Translations under genes and position numbers: made by a program
Assembly: GCA_026706845.1 (NCBI GenBank)
Contig: JAPOXY010000037.1
Coordinates: 1 to 32,174 of the forward strand
DNA: 32,174 bases
Origin: Gemmatimonadota bacterium
GTDB lineage: Bacteria > Latescibacterota > UBA2968
Reading direction: 5' to 3'
Notes under the pieces: generated by a model
Told to the model about the DNA's origin: nothing
Database searches by the model: none
The model's input: only the letters and a program-made list of their open reading frames with translations
Part shown: positions 1 to 7,101 of the stretch, one piece after another
Layout of the letters: each line of letters begins with the position of its first letter
How positions within the stretch are numbered: position 1 is the stretch's first letter

Positions 1-654
1 TCTGGCATCGAGGATCAGGGCTTTTCCACTCACCTTCTCCCGCGTGTGTCGCCATTGTCCTTCAAAATTCAAATAGGTTTCTGTATTGGCTCGCCGATAA
101 TCTGAGTATGCGGCCGAAGGCGTCGCCATCAGGTATCTAAACGATCGCCAGATACCGCCCATGTTCGATACGGGCATAAACGCCAGGAGCAGTATCACAA
201 CCACGGCCAATACAGTACCCTCCCCCATAAGGGATCCTGTCTTGACCCTGTATTTCGCACTGTTAGGAAAAACGCAAACCGCAGAATGGGGATAAAACAG
301 AGGCACGCCGCTTTTGGTCGTACAATCGGCGATCAAGTGGCTCATATAGCCCAGGAGTATGGCCGCATAACACGCGGTTTCCCAGGCGAGTAAAGGCAGA
401 GTGACAACCGATAGGGCGAGCATACAGAGCAGCGAATGCGTAATCGTGCGGTGCCCCCATCGCCGCTCAATCGGGATGGAAGCAAAAGGCATCACCCGAC
501 CTATAGAACTCCTCGGCGAGTCCAAATCCGGAAGCAGGCTCCCTATAATCGCGCATGCGACCGCGGGAAGATTGCGGTGAAAGGACATGGAAAAGAGCGA
601 AAAGGAACTCGCCACAGTGAGCAGCCCAAATGCAATGTGTGTAGGTGCAGTCAT
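1..654 (-). CDS. YdjM/DUF457-family membrane-bound metal-dependent hydrolase, partial (C-terminus off left edge)
   Basis: The reverse strand is open from an ATG at 654 to the window edge, giving 218 codons without a stop. The N-terminus reads MTAPTHIAFGLL, followed by LLPDLDSPRSSIGR, the segment RRWGHRTITHS and GYMSHLIADCTT. These His/Asp motifs and the interspersed hydrophobic segments are the signature of the YdjM/YbcI inner-membrane hydrolase family (DUF457). The family's true substrate is unknown; the metal-dependent hydrolase label comes from the conserved His/Asp residues. The start codon overlaps the stop of the upstream recombinase-ATPase gene (ATGA), so the two are probably co-transcribed and translationally coupled. 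Family assignment is firm; the role with the recombinase is inference. Confidence 0.85.
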   Translation of the reverse strand, partial: MTAPTHIAFGLLTVASSFSLFSMSFHRNLPAVACAIIGSLLPDLDSPRSSIGRVMPFASIPIERRWGHRTITHSLLCMLALSVVTLPLLAWETACYAAILLGYMSHLIADCTTKSGVPLFYPHSAVCVFPNSAKYRVKTGSLMGEGTVLAVVVILLLAFMPVSNMGGIWRSFRYLMATPSAAYSDYRRANTETYLNFEGQWRHTREKVSGKALILDAR

Positions 655-2168
655 CGTTTGAACCTGTACATGAAGAATCGAATGCCTACCAGAATCGCAC
701 TGCCAATACCTGCCAGCACATAACCCTCCATACTCCCGATACCGCGCATAAAAAATCGCGCCGCGACCACGACCAGCAGGATCAGCACCACGGCGAACGT
801 GAGATCGATCTGATCTCGCGCGCCGGTGTGGGACACATCTCGTACCGCGGATCGCGTCACTGCCGGTTCTTTGCGAAGCCGTTCCACAATCTCAATAATA
901 GCGCGCGGATTGCCGGCACTCTGTTGTAATACGCGAGTCTCGGTCAGGGCGTAGTCTTCTATGTCGGCGCCCGCGGCACACTGACGGATGAGTTTTTTCG
1001 CGTCCGCGGCACACAGGTGCTCTATTTCTACGCGGTCGAACCTCCAGAAGTATTTCTCGTATGGCTTCCGTACTTCTGGCAGAGCAGCGATAATGGTAAA
1101 CTTGCGGTTGAGTTTGTCGATCAATCGCCCGACGGAGGCGGTCATATCCGACAGGTCATCCACGATCAACACGAACTCATTTTTCTTCACCGAGCCGAGC
1201 ACCATATCTGTCCAGCCCTGAATGGTTGTGCGGGTGTGTTGCTTTTTGATCGTTTCAAAGTCTGGACCATCCGGACATAGCCTACCGATTTTGTGCAGTT
1301 CCTTCGCAATATTTATCAGGGCTTCCTTCGCCGGCGAAAGCGTCTTTACCACGAGCACATTTTCCGCATTGAGCAACGCGAGCAAATGACTTTTGCCCAC
1401 GCCAATCGGACCGAGCAATAGTGTGTCAATACCCTTGCTCAAGTTGTCTGTGAGTTGACACAATTCCTCATCGCGTCCCACTGTCTTTCCCATCTCGACT
1501 CTCGACCGCGCAAAAAATCTGTAATTGCGATTCTTCTGGCGCGACCACCACCGCGACAACCGCGACCTGCGGTCAATGCGATCAACAGAACGCCGCTTTT
1601 GCTCTTCACTAATAGAGATATAGATGGAGGCCGTCTCAATGGACGCATGCCCCATCAGGTCCTTGATCCGCTCGACCGGCACATCCCGATCTGCCAGGTC
1701 AGTGCCGAAGGTATGCCTGAGCATGTGCGGATGGACGTGGCGGATCCCAGCGCGCTGCGCGCAGGTCTTCAGGGCTGCCCACACGGTCTTGCGGCTGAGT
1801 TGCTGTCCATTGCGGAGATTGCAAATGACGTACTCGGAATCCGAAAACCGACGGGACTCCAGCCATTCTCGGAGCACATCCTGCACCTCGGAGTTCATCG
1901 GAACAACGCGCTCTTTGCCACGCTTATCCGCAAAGCGAAGGCTCGGTGTGTCCGTTGACCAGTGGATATTGTCAACCGTGAGTGAACACGCTTCGGATAC
2001 GCGCAGACCACACATCGAGAGCACGGCAATGAGCGCGCGATCACGCGAATTCATGCGTACGGATTTGAGTGCTTCAAGCTCGTGTTGCGCGAGAGCTTTT
2101 GGCAGCTTCTGTGATGGAACTGCACGGGGTGGTACTGCTGGACGAGTTACGAGTGATTGGTGAACCAT
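651..2168 (-). CDS. Tyrosine recombinase-AAA ATPase fusion with two C-terminal membrane helices
   Basis: This 505-aa protein has three parts. Residues about 25-200 are a tyrosine recombinase (phage integrase/XerC-D) catalytic domain with the full set: R56 in GLRVSEA, K85, H148 and R151 in HPHMLRHTFG, H174 in LMGHAS and nucleophile Y183. The N-terminal core-binding (SAM-like) domain is missing; only about 25 residues precede the catalytic fold. Residues about 226-450 form a P-loop ATPase with Walker A GPIGVGKS (253-260), Walker B FVLIVDD (332-338) and a C-terminal helical piece around GNPRAIIEIVERLR. Two hydrophobic helices (about 455-475 and 484-503) end the protein. The ATG is supported by AGGAGGG 8 nt upstream. 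An internal start at M226 could produce the ATPase alone, but the frame is continuous. It is preceded by a sigma-54 promoter and overlaps the YdjM-like gene. Catalytic competence and membrane anchoring are predictions. Confidence 0.88.
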   Translation of the reverse strand: MVHQSLVTRPAVPPRAVPSQKLPKALAQHELEALKSVRMNSRDRALIAVLSMCGLRVSEACSLTVDNIHWSTDTPSLRFADKRGKERVVPMNSEVQDVLREWLESRRFSDSEYVICNLRNGQQLSRKTVWAALKTCAQRAGIRHVHPHMLRHTFGTDLADRDVPVERIKDLMGHASIETASIYISISEEQKRRSVDRIDRRSRLSRWWSRQKNRNYRFFARSRVEMGKTVGRDEELCQLTDNLSKGIDTLLLGPIGVGKSHLLALLNAENVLVVKTLSPAKEALINIAKELHKIGRLCPDGPDFETIKKQHTRTTIQGWTDMVLGSVKKNEFVLIVDDLSDMTASVGRLIDKLNRKFTIIAALPEVRKPYEKYFWRFDRVEIEHLCAADAKKLIRQCAAGADIEDYALTETRVLQQSAGNPRAIIEIVERLRKEPAVTRSAVRDVSHTGARDQIDLTFAVVLILLVVVAARFFMRGIGSMEGYVLAGIGSAILVGIRFFMYRFKR

Positions 2169-2176
2169 GAGAAATA

Positions 2177-2183
2177 CCCTCCT
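2177..2183 (-). promoter_or_regulatory. Strong Shine-Dalgarno for the recombinase-ATPase gene
   Basis: On the minus strand AGGAGGG lies 8 nt before the ATG at 2168. It fixes the start of the fusion protein and shows that the short N-terminus, lacking a core-binding domain, is not an annotation artefact. Confidence 0.8.
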
Positions 2184-2221
2184 GTATGGGTTAGAATTGA
2201 AACTTCGTGCCCTTCAAATAG

Positions 2222-2237
2222 TGCAAAAACCGTGCCA
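2222..2237 (-). promoter_or_regulatory. Sigma-54 (-24/-12) promoter of the recombinase-ATPase operon
   Basis: The minus strand reads TGGCACGGTTTTTGCA, which matches the RpoN consensus TGGCACRNNNNTTGCW at every position, with GG and GC separated by 10 nt. Transcription would start near 2211, leaving a leader of about 43 nt before the ATG at 2168. Sigma-54 promoters need an activator ATPase bound upstream, and a fitting operator array lies at 2315-2372. Confidence 0.85.
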
Positions 2238-2314
2238 AAATTCGCAAAAAACCCGTAACTGCTTGCAGGAGAGCGTGTTTTTAAAAAATGCCCAAAAAAG
2301 GACATGCAGAGAAG

Positions 2315-2372
2315 TGTGTCATATGACACAGTTGGTGTTTCAAATGAAACAGTAACTGTTCCAAATGAAACA
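2315..2372 (-). promoter_or_regulatory. Three tandem 16-bp palindromic operators, 21-bp period (candidate sigma-54 enhancer array)
   Basis: Three copies of a TGT-N10-ACA dyad occur at 2315-2330 (TGTGTCATATGACACA, a perfect palindrome), 2336-2351 (TGTTTCAAATGAAACA) and 2357-2372 (TGTTCCAAATGAAACA). Starts are exactly 21 bp apart, two helical turns, so all sites face one side of the DNA. They lie about 100-160 bp upstream of the predicted start site, the usual position of enhancers for NtrC/NifA-type activators, and A-tracts between operators and promoter could help looping. The TGT-N10-ACA form is that of NifA enhancer sites, but which protein binds here is unknown. A regulator with a Fis-type DNA-binding domain of this class is encoded next door at 2651-3341. 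Confidence 0.8.
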
Positions 2373-2409
2373 GTTTGATTAGAAGAAAATAAGTGAGTTA
2401 TTAGAGAGA

Positions 2410-2637
2410 TTACACAAAAAATGCCCTGAAGAACACAGGGCATAAGGGAATTAAAAATCCCGAAGGTGAGATAAATTTACCGATAATTTGTGCGTTGCCA
2501 GAAGCATCAGAGGATGTTTTCTCTTCACCCCCAAATTGGCTTGAGTTTGATGGCGGAATTATTTCATCTTTCGGAGACCAACCACAATTGATATCGCATA
2601 GGATAAGAGCGGTGAAAAATAAATGATTCAAAGGCAT
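2410..2637 (-). CDS. Doubtful small ORF (75 aa) with hydrophobic N-terminus
   Basis: An ATG lies 13 nt after the stop of the response regulator remnant and opens a 75-codon frame starting MPLNHLFFTALILC. The first 15 residues are hydrophobic, signal-like; the rest is polar and not recognised. No Shine-Dalgarno is visible, and the last codons run through the terminator hairpin at 2421-2443, which speaks against a real gene. It may simply be the 3' untranslated region of the regulator transcript. Confidence 0.2.
   Translation of the reverse strand: MPLNHLFFTALILCDINCGWSPKDEIIPPSNSSQFGGEEKTSSDASGNAQIIGKFISPSGFLIPLCPVFFRAFFV
2415..2443 (-). terminator. Rho-independent terminator, minus strand
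   Basis: On the minus strand an 8-bp perfect stem ATGCCCTG/CAGGGCAT with a 7-nt loop is followed directly by a run of six T. It would end transcription coming from the response regulator remnant and insulate the sigma-54 controlled unit downstream. Confidence 0.75.
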
Positions 2638-2650
2638 AGCGCGAGATGTG

Positions 2651-3341
2651 TCAAAGCAATCCGCACCTTTTCATTTTATTCCTCAAAACCATCCTCGAGA
2701 TACCCAGGATCTCAGCCGCGTGGGCTTGATTCCCACCTGTTCGCCGCAATGCTTCTTGGATCAGTGCCTTCTCGACCGCGGGCCAATTCATCTGTTTATC
2801 GGATAGGGATTGCACCACCTGGTCAACGACACGCTCCGCGGGCATTGATGATATTTCTGTGATCGAGGAATTCTCAACGAGATCAAAACCCAGATCTTCC
2901 GCCTCGCTCCTGCGCCACAAACCGATCCAGTCTGGCTTGCACCCTACTCGCCTCTTTGCGAAGAGCCTGGTAGCGCACCGTGCGCTGGATAGCGGCATTC
3001 AGGTCCTCTACCTTGAAGGGTTTGCTGAAGAAATCAAACGCCCCTTCTCGCAACGCGCGAAACGCATTCTCGGACTCTTTAACCCCGGTAATCACAATCA
3101 CCTCGGTCTCAGGAGCGACAGACCGCACCCGCCGAAACACCTCAAGTCCATCCATCTTAGGCATCTTCACATCCGTAATCACAATATCCACAGCCTGGCT
3201 CTCCACCACCTCCACCCCCTTCTCGCCATCTGCCGCTTCGATAACCGTATGCCCCCTCGCAATGAGGAACTTCCCGATCGAAGACCGAATATGTGCATCG
3301 TCATCGATCACCAGAACCGTCATGCTAACCTGATCATTCAT
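2651..3341 (-). pseudogene. Response regulator remnant: receiver domain plus Fis-type HTH, frameshifted, AAA+ domain absent
   Basis: From the ATG at 3341 (GGGGGAA as ribosome site) the frame encodes a complete receiver domain: acidic DDD near the start, phosphoacceptor in DIVITDVKMPKMDG, T in VIVITG and K in FFSKPFK. That frame stops at 2883. A different frame, open across the join at about 2890-2940, continues to 2651 and ends with a Fis-type helix-turn-helix (ALRRTGGNQAHAAEILGIS). This order is that of NtrC-family activators of sigma-54 RNA polymerase, but the central AAA+ domain of about 240 residues is missing and the two halves are out of frame. It is therefore most likely a decayed regulator, or less likely a receiver-Fis protein with a single frameshift or sequencing error. 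The partner kinase remnant lies in the same orientation at 8837-9404. Confidence 0.75.
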
Positions 3342-3443
3342 TCTTATTTCCCCCAATTATTCGCAAGCGTTTGTTCGAGATTTTGAAAAAATAAGACGGG
3401 AATGGCAAAAAGCAAGATCACGCAACCAGAATACAGGCAGATT

Positions 3444-3475
3444 ATGTTTTTGTGCATTTTAATGTTTTTATGCAT
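3444..3475. repeat. Direct repeat of a 14-mer, 18-bp period
   Basis: ATGTTTTTGTGCAT (3444-3457) and ATGTTTTTATGCAT (3462-3475) differ at one base and are spaced by 18 bp. The site lies between the response regulator remnant and the cassette, so it could be an operator of either or a chance AT-rich repeat. Confidence 0.5.
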
Positions 3476-3546
3476 CTCGGCGCATATGATACCACCATTG
3501 ACGACCCAGGATGGCTAAAAGTGAATCAGCAAAGCTGGGACAAGTG

Positions 3547-3574
3547 TTGACAGACGCCCGCAGCATGTTATTTT
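3547..3574 (+). promoter_or_regulatory. Candidate sigma-70-type promoter of the ACP-radical SAM-FAAL cassette
   Basis: TTGACA (3547-3552) and TATTTT (3569-3574) are separated by 16 bp, on the strand of the cassette and about 200 nt ahead of the ACP gene. The -35 box is perfect, the -10 box is weak, and the long leader is unexplained. Confidence 0.4.
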
Positions 3575-3779
3575 TTTATGTATCGGGAAGTTCTGAGAAT
3601 ACACACTCGAACACCGGAGATTCGAAAATGAAAATTCAACAAAATAGTCATCGAGGCTATCGAAGATCTGGTCAATGAACAAGAGACGGAACAGAGGATC
3701 GAAGAACGTACTCAGAAGCCGTCGTCGATTCGGTAGCGTCAAAAACTTGTCAGGAGTGCCAATTTAAGAGAGGTAAGGT

Positions 3780-4052
3780 ATGGAAAAATTAAAATTATTT
3801 GAGCAAGTCGTTAAATATATTGGCGAATACCTCGAGACCGATGTGACCCATCTTAAAATGGAGTCTCGAGTAGCTTCTGCTATTCCAGATCTGGATTCCC
3901 TTAAACTCTTTGAGATGATTCTATATTTGGAGGATTGCTTCGAAATAGAATTTGATGAATCCATTATAGCAAATATCGACACAGTACAGGAGTTGGTAAC
4001 ATATATCCAAGTTCTAAGAACATCTAAAGCGTCTTCTGCTTCAACGGTTTAG
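3780..4052 (+). CDS. Acyl carrier protein
   Basis: The 90-aa product is a stand-alone carrier protein. The four-helix pattern is clear and the phosphopantetheine attachment site is D39-S40-L41 in DLDSLKLFEMILYLEDCF. The C-terminal dozen residues (KASSASTV) are a flexible tail. A GAGAGG-type ribosome site precedes the ATG. It is the first gene of a plus-strand cassette with two radical SAM enzymes and a fatty acyl-AMP ligase, so it probably carries the acyl chain activated by the ligase at 7098-8777 rather than serving general fatty acid synthesis; no fab gene is near. The gene is clearly AT-richer than the surrounding chromosome. Confidence 0.88.
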   Translation: MEKLKLFEQVVKYIGEYLETDVTHLKMESRVASAIPDLDSLKLFEMILYLEDCFEIEFDESIIANIDTVQELVTYIQVLRTSKASSASTV

Positions 4053-4095
4053 CACGCCAAAGTAAGAGTTCGATCCCATTTAGGAGATTTAAACA

Positions 4096-5439
4096 ATGAA
4101 ACGAGTACTTTTGACGACGGTGCCTAAAGAGGCTCTCATTGAGTCAGATGGCGTGGGCGGAAACTGGTACGATAAAACAGATACGTACATGGCTTGGACC
4201 TGTGCTGTGGATATAGAAGACCGACTCTCTGTGACTTGTCCCCCAACTGGCTTGAAATTTATCAAAGCCAATGTACCGGATATTGAAATTCTGGAATATC
4301 CAACGTGGCAGGAATATCTTAACGCGCTACAAGCCGAAAACTGGGACATGGTGGGTATTAGCTTCTATACTTGGTCAACACCGGTTGCCATTGAGATGGC
4401 TAAAGTCGCCAAACTCGCAGGCATCAAAGAAATATGGGGTGGAAATTATGGTGCCATTGGCCCTGGATTGGAGCCGTATTTCACACGTCTCGTCAAAGGC
4501 CCCGGAGAATATGTTGTCCACCAATATGTTTATGACCGTCCGCTGACTCATATTCACCACCCGCCTCTGCTCGGTAAAAGCAGTTTTCGGGGTGTGAGTT
4601 CTCCTGTGGGTTACTTGTACTCAAAGCGGGGCTGCAATGTGGGGTGTACCTTCTGTTCGACTCCCATTTTTAATCCTCGTGAAGATGCAATCGCCATGAA
4701 CGACTTACAAGAAGCACTTGATGTCTATCAAGAAAAAAAAGTGGCTCATGTCATCATTTATGATGAGAGCTTCTTTCTGCGAAATCATCTTGCAAATCTT
4801 GTGGTTGATGCTTTGGCAGAACGAGACCTCCCGTGGATATGTTTAACACGGGCAGATTTGATCCGTGGGCGAATAGGGAAGTTAACGGATCGGTGCATGG
4901 ATGGCGCAATCATCGGAATAGAATCCTACAAGGATGCCAATCATGCTGATGTGCGGAAACGTGATGATGTTTATAATGTCCGCGAAACCATTAAAGAATT
5001 AAACCAATATGGCCGCAGAGCTTTGGGTACGTTTATGGTCGGGTTTGAGCGAGATAGTATTGAAGACATGGAGACCGATGTCAGACAACTTGCCCAAGAA
5101 GGTCTTTTTGCCTGTCAATTAACGCTACTAACACCCTTTCATGGTACCAAGCTTTACAAACAGATGGAACACCTTATCAATGAACCAGATCTAGGCAAAT
5201 TCGATCTCTACCATTTAGTCTGGGAGCATCCTAAGATGACAGCAGACGAAGCGAGAGAACTACTGGCTTGGGCTCAGAGACTTGTCAACGATCCTGCCTT
5301 AATCTCGCGTAAGATCAAGGCTGATTTTAAAGAAATGCTCCGAAAAAAAATCTTGTTAAAAAGAAAGTCTATGGCAAGAAGTAGTTTAAGAACAAATAAT
5401 CCACAATTAGCGGCCTCAGCAGAGGCAGCATCCACCTAA
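4096..5439 (+). CDS. Radical SAM enzyme with B12-binding-like N-terminal domain (first of pair)
   Basis: The 447-aa protein has an N-terminal Rossmann-like part (about 1-160) ending in GGNYGAIGPG and KGPGEYV, which resembles a cobalamin-binding domain but lacks the canonical GGPH. A radical SAM core follows, with the iron-sulfur ligands C180, C184 and C187 in GCNVGCTFC. SAM-binding elements follow around GAIIGIES and the strand TFMVGFE. Enzymes of this layout (BchE, HpnP, methylthiolases and C-methylases) cut SAM to start radical chemistry at unreactive carbons. The C-terminal 60 residues are basic and low in complexity. AGGAG lies 8-9 nt before the ATG. Class is firm; reaction unknown. Context suggests an ACP-bound acyl substrate. 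Confidence 0.88.
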   Translation: MKRVLLTTVPKEALIESDGVGGNWYDKTDTYMAWTCAVDIEDRLSVTCPPTGLKFIKANVPDIEILEYPTWQEYLNALQAENWDMVGISFYTWSTPVAIEMAKVAKLAGIKEIWGGNYGAIGPGLEPYFTRLVKGPGEYVVHQYVYDRPLTHIHHPPLLGKSSFRGVSSPVGYLYSKRGCNVGCTFCSTPIFNPREDAIAMNDLQEALDVYQEKKVAHVIIYDESFFLRNHLANLVVDALAERDLPWICLTRADLIRGRIGKLTDRCMDGAIIGIESYKDANHADVRKRDDVYNVRETIKELNQYGRRALGTFMVGFERDSIEDMETDVRQLAQEGLFACQLTLLTPFHGTKLYKQMEHLINEPDLGKFDLYHLVWEHPKMTADEARELLAWAQRLVNDPALISRKIKADFKEMLRKKILLKRKSMARSSLRTNNPQLAASAEAAST

Positions 5440-5577
5440 CATCGAATAACTCGGTACGTGGTGTGGTGGTTGCTTTAGCCGACTGTGCCTATGCTCCGGT
5501 AACCGATGTCAAAGTAATCTTGCGGGTACCAAACGTATGCAGGATAGAAACTACGCAGAATTGGCAGAGGAGACATC

Positions 5578-7101
5578 ATGAGACCTTTAAAGATTTTATT
5601 CGTGCAATTGGGATTTGACAAACGATATCCAGACGTATCAACACTGGCTACGACTTACAATGATGGAATTTATTACGTGGCATCATTTGTAATGCAACAA
5701 TTTCCTAACGCTCAGATTGACATGTGTCAAATGTTTTGGGACGAAGATCCCACTTCCTTTCCGATAGAAAGCTACGATTATATCATGGTGTCTGCATTGG
5801 CTACCCATTTTTGGTCTAATATTGGTATAATGGAATTCCTCAAAAGCTGCAAGTCTTCCCAATGTACGCTGATAATGGGTGGACCTCACGCGACTTTCGC
5901 GCCCTACGAAGCACTGGAGTACGCAGATTTTGTCATTTTAGGAGAAGGAGAAATTCCTGCAGTCCAACTGATCACCTGTTTGGAAACAGGCGGTCATCTT
6001 GAGGATGTGGAGAATCTCTGTTATATTGGGGAAGATGGTTTGTTAGTCATAAACAAATTTACCTACTATGGTGACATAGGGAACATGATTAATCCCACTC
6101 TGTTGAAGAAGGCCCCCCGACTTCATTGGGCAACGGTTTCGATGTCCCGTGGGTGTCCGTTTGACTGCTCGTTCTGCTATGCAATCCGTATCCTTGGGCG
6201 CAAATTTAGAACGAAAAGTGTTGAGAACATCCGGCAAGAACTCGATAGCATTTACCACCAAACGGGATGTCTCCGCTTCTATGTCACCGATCTCAATTTC
6301 ACGACTCGAAAAGATTTCTGTTATGATGTCGCCGATGCAGTCTGCGGCAGTGGGTACAAATTCATCGCCATGAGTCGCGTTGAGATTGCTGATTCTCTCG
6401 ACTTGCTCCTGACGCTTAAAGAAGCGGGATTTGGAGAATATTGCTTGGGGGTTGAGTCTGAAGATCCGGGCGTATTGAACGCTTTCAACAAACGTTACGA
6501 TGCAGCAAAACAGACTTCGCGCCTGTTGACGTTTGCAGAACACGATATTTTTACGCATTCGGCGATTATTTTTGGATTGGAGTCTCAGGATGAAAGTGCT
6601 ATGGAATATACTGCCCGCTGGTGTGCGGATGCGCGTCTTGTCCACCCGACCTTCGTATGCCTTGCAGAATATCCCTTCCAAAACTTGCTCTTTGGCTCCC
6701 GCCAAGATATAGAAGATTATCGTATTATCATGCATGTGCCGACGTATCAACACTACTCCTTCGTCGGTATTTTTCCGCGGCACATGCGGCCGAGCCACTT
6801 ACAGCGTGTGATTTATTCAAGTTATGAGATTTTCTTTAAGCGAGCGTTTGAGATTGAAAGCCGTCCACAAAGGCGCATGCGATTGAAAGCATACCAGCGT
6901 AGCGTCGCATTAAGTAAAAAGGGAATGGAAATGCATGCCCAGTTTCTGGAAACATTAGAAAAGCCCTACTATACACCCACAGGACAATTAAAAGAGGATC
7001 TCTTGAAAGCCGATTTTGAAGAGAAACATGGCTCCCTCCGAGAATGGCTTATCAAATCCACTAAACGAGATACACAATTTCTTACGGATTCCAGCAAATG
7101 A
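5578..7101 (+). CDS. B12-binding domain radical SAM enzyme (second of pair)
   Basis: The 507-aa protein carries a canonical cobalamin-binding domain: IMGGPHATFAPYEAL (about 99-113) and ILGEGE (120-125). The radical SAM core has the cluster ligands C193, C197 and C200 in SRGCPFDCSFCY. It belongs to the large B12-dependent radical SAM class that does methyl transfers, cyclisations and ring contractions. An AGGAG site precedes the ATG. Its stop overlaps the start of the fatty acyl-AMP ligase (ATGA), so the two are translationally coupled, which ties the enzyme to the acyl-activating step. The 138-nt gap before it holds no recognisable gene. The exact reaction cannot be read from the sequence. 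Confidence 0.9.
   Translation: MRPLKILFVQLGFDKRYPDVSTLATTYNDGIYYVASFVMQQFPNAQIDMCQMFWDEDPTSFPIESYDYIMVSALATHFWSNIGIMEFLKSCKSSQCTLIMGGPHATFAPYEALEYADFVILGEGEIPAVQLITCLETGGHLEDVENLCYIGEDGLLVINKFTYYGDIGNMINPTLLKKAPRLHWATVSMSRGCPFDCSFCYAIRILGRKFRTKSVENIRQELDSIYHQTGCLRFYVTDLNFTTRKDFCYDVADAVCGSGYKFIAMSRVEIADSLDLLLTLKEAGFGEYCLGVESEDPGVLNAFNKRYDAAKQTSRLLTFAEHDIFTHSAIIFGLESQDESAMEYTARWCADARLVHPTFVCLAEYPFQNLLFGSRQDIEDYRIIMHVPTYQHYSFVGIFPRHMRPSHLQRVIYSSYEIFFKRAFEIESRPQRRMRLKAYQRSVALSKKGMEMHAQFLETLEKPYYTPTGQLKEDLLKADFEEKHGSLREWLIKSTKRDTQFLTDSSK

Larger units (their letters stand above)
3342..3779. other. Gene-poor stretch upstream of the cassette
   Basis: These 438 bases hold no convincing gene. What can be seen is an 18-bp-period direct repeat (3444-3475), a sigma-70-like promoter (3547-3574) and, at about 3630-3735, a plus-strand frame rich in Glu and Arg ending in TAG (reading EAIEDLVNEQETEQRIEERT). 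That frame lacks a start codon and may be debris of a short gene. Confidence 0.5.

Noticed and set aside
5440-5577. Open frame (VRGVVVALADCAYAPVTDV) between the two radical SAM genes
   Set aside because: It has no start codon or ribosome site and runs out of frame into the next gene; too short to judge.
6043-6798. 251-aa open frame antisense to the second radical SAM gene
   Set aside because: It mirrors a gene with firm cysteine and cobalamin motifs on the plus strand, has no ribosome site and shows no family pattern.
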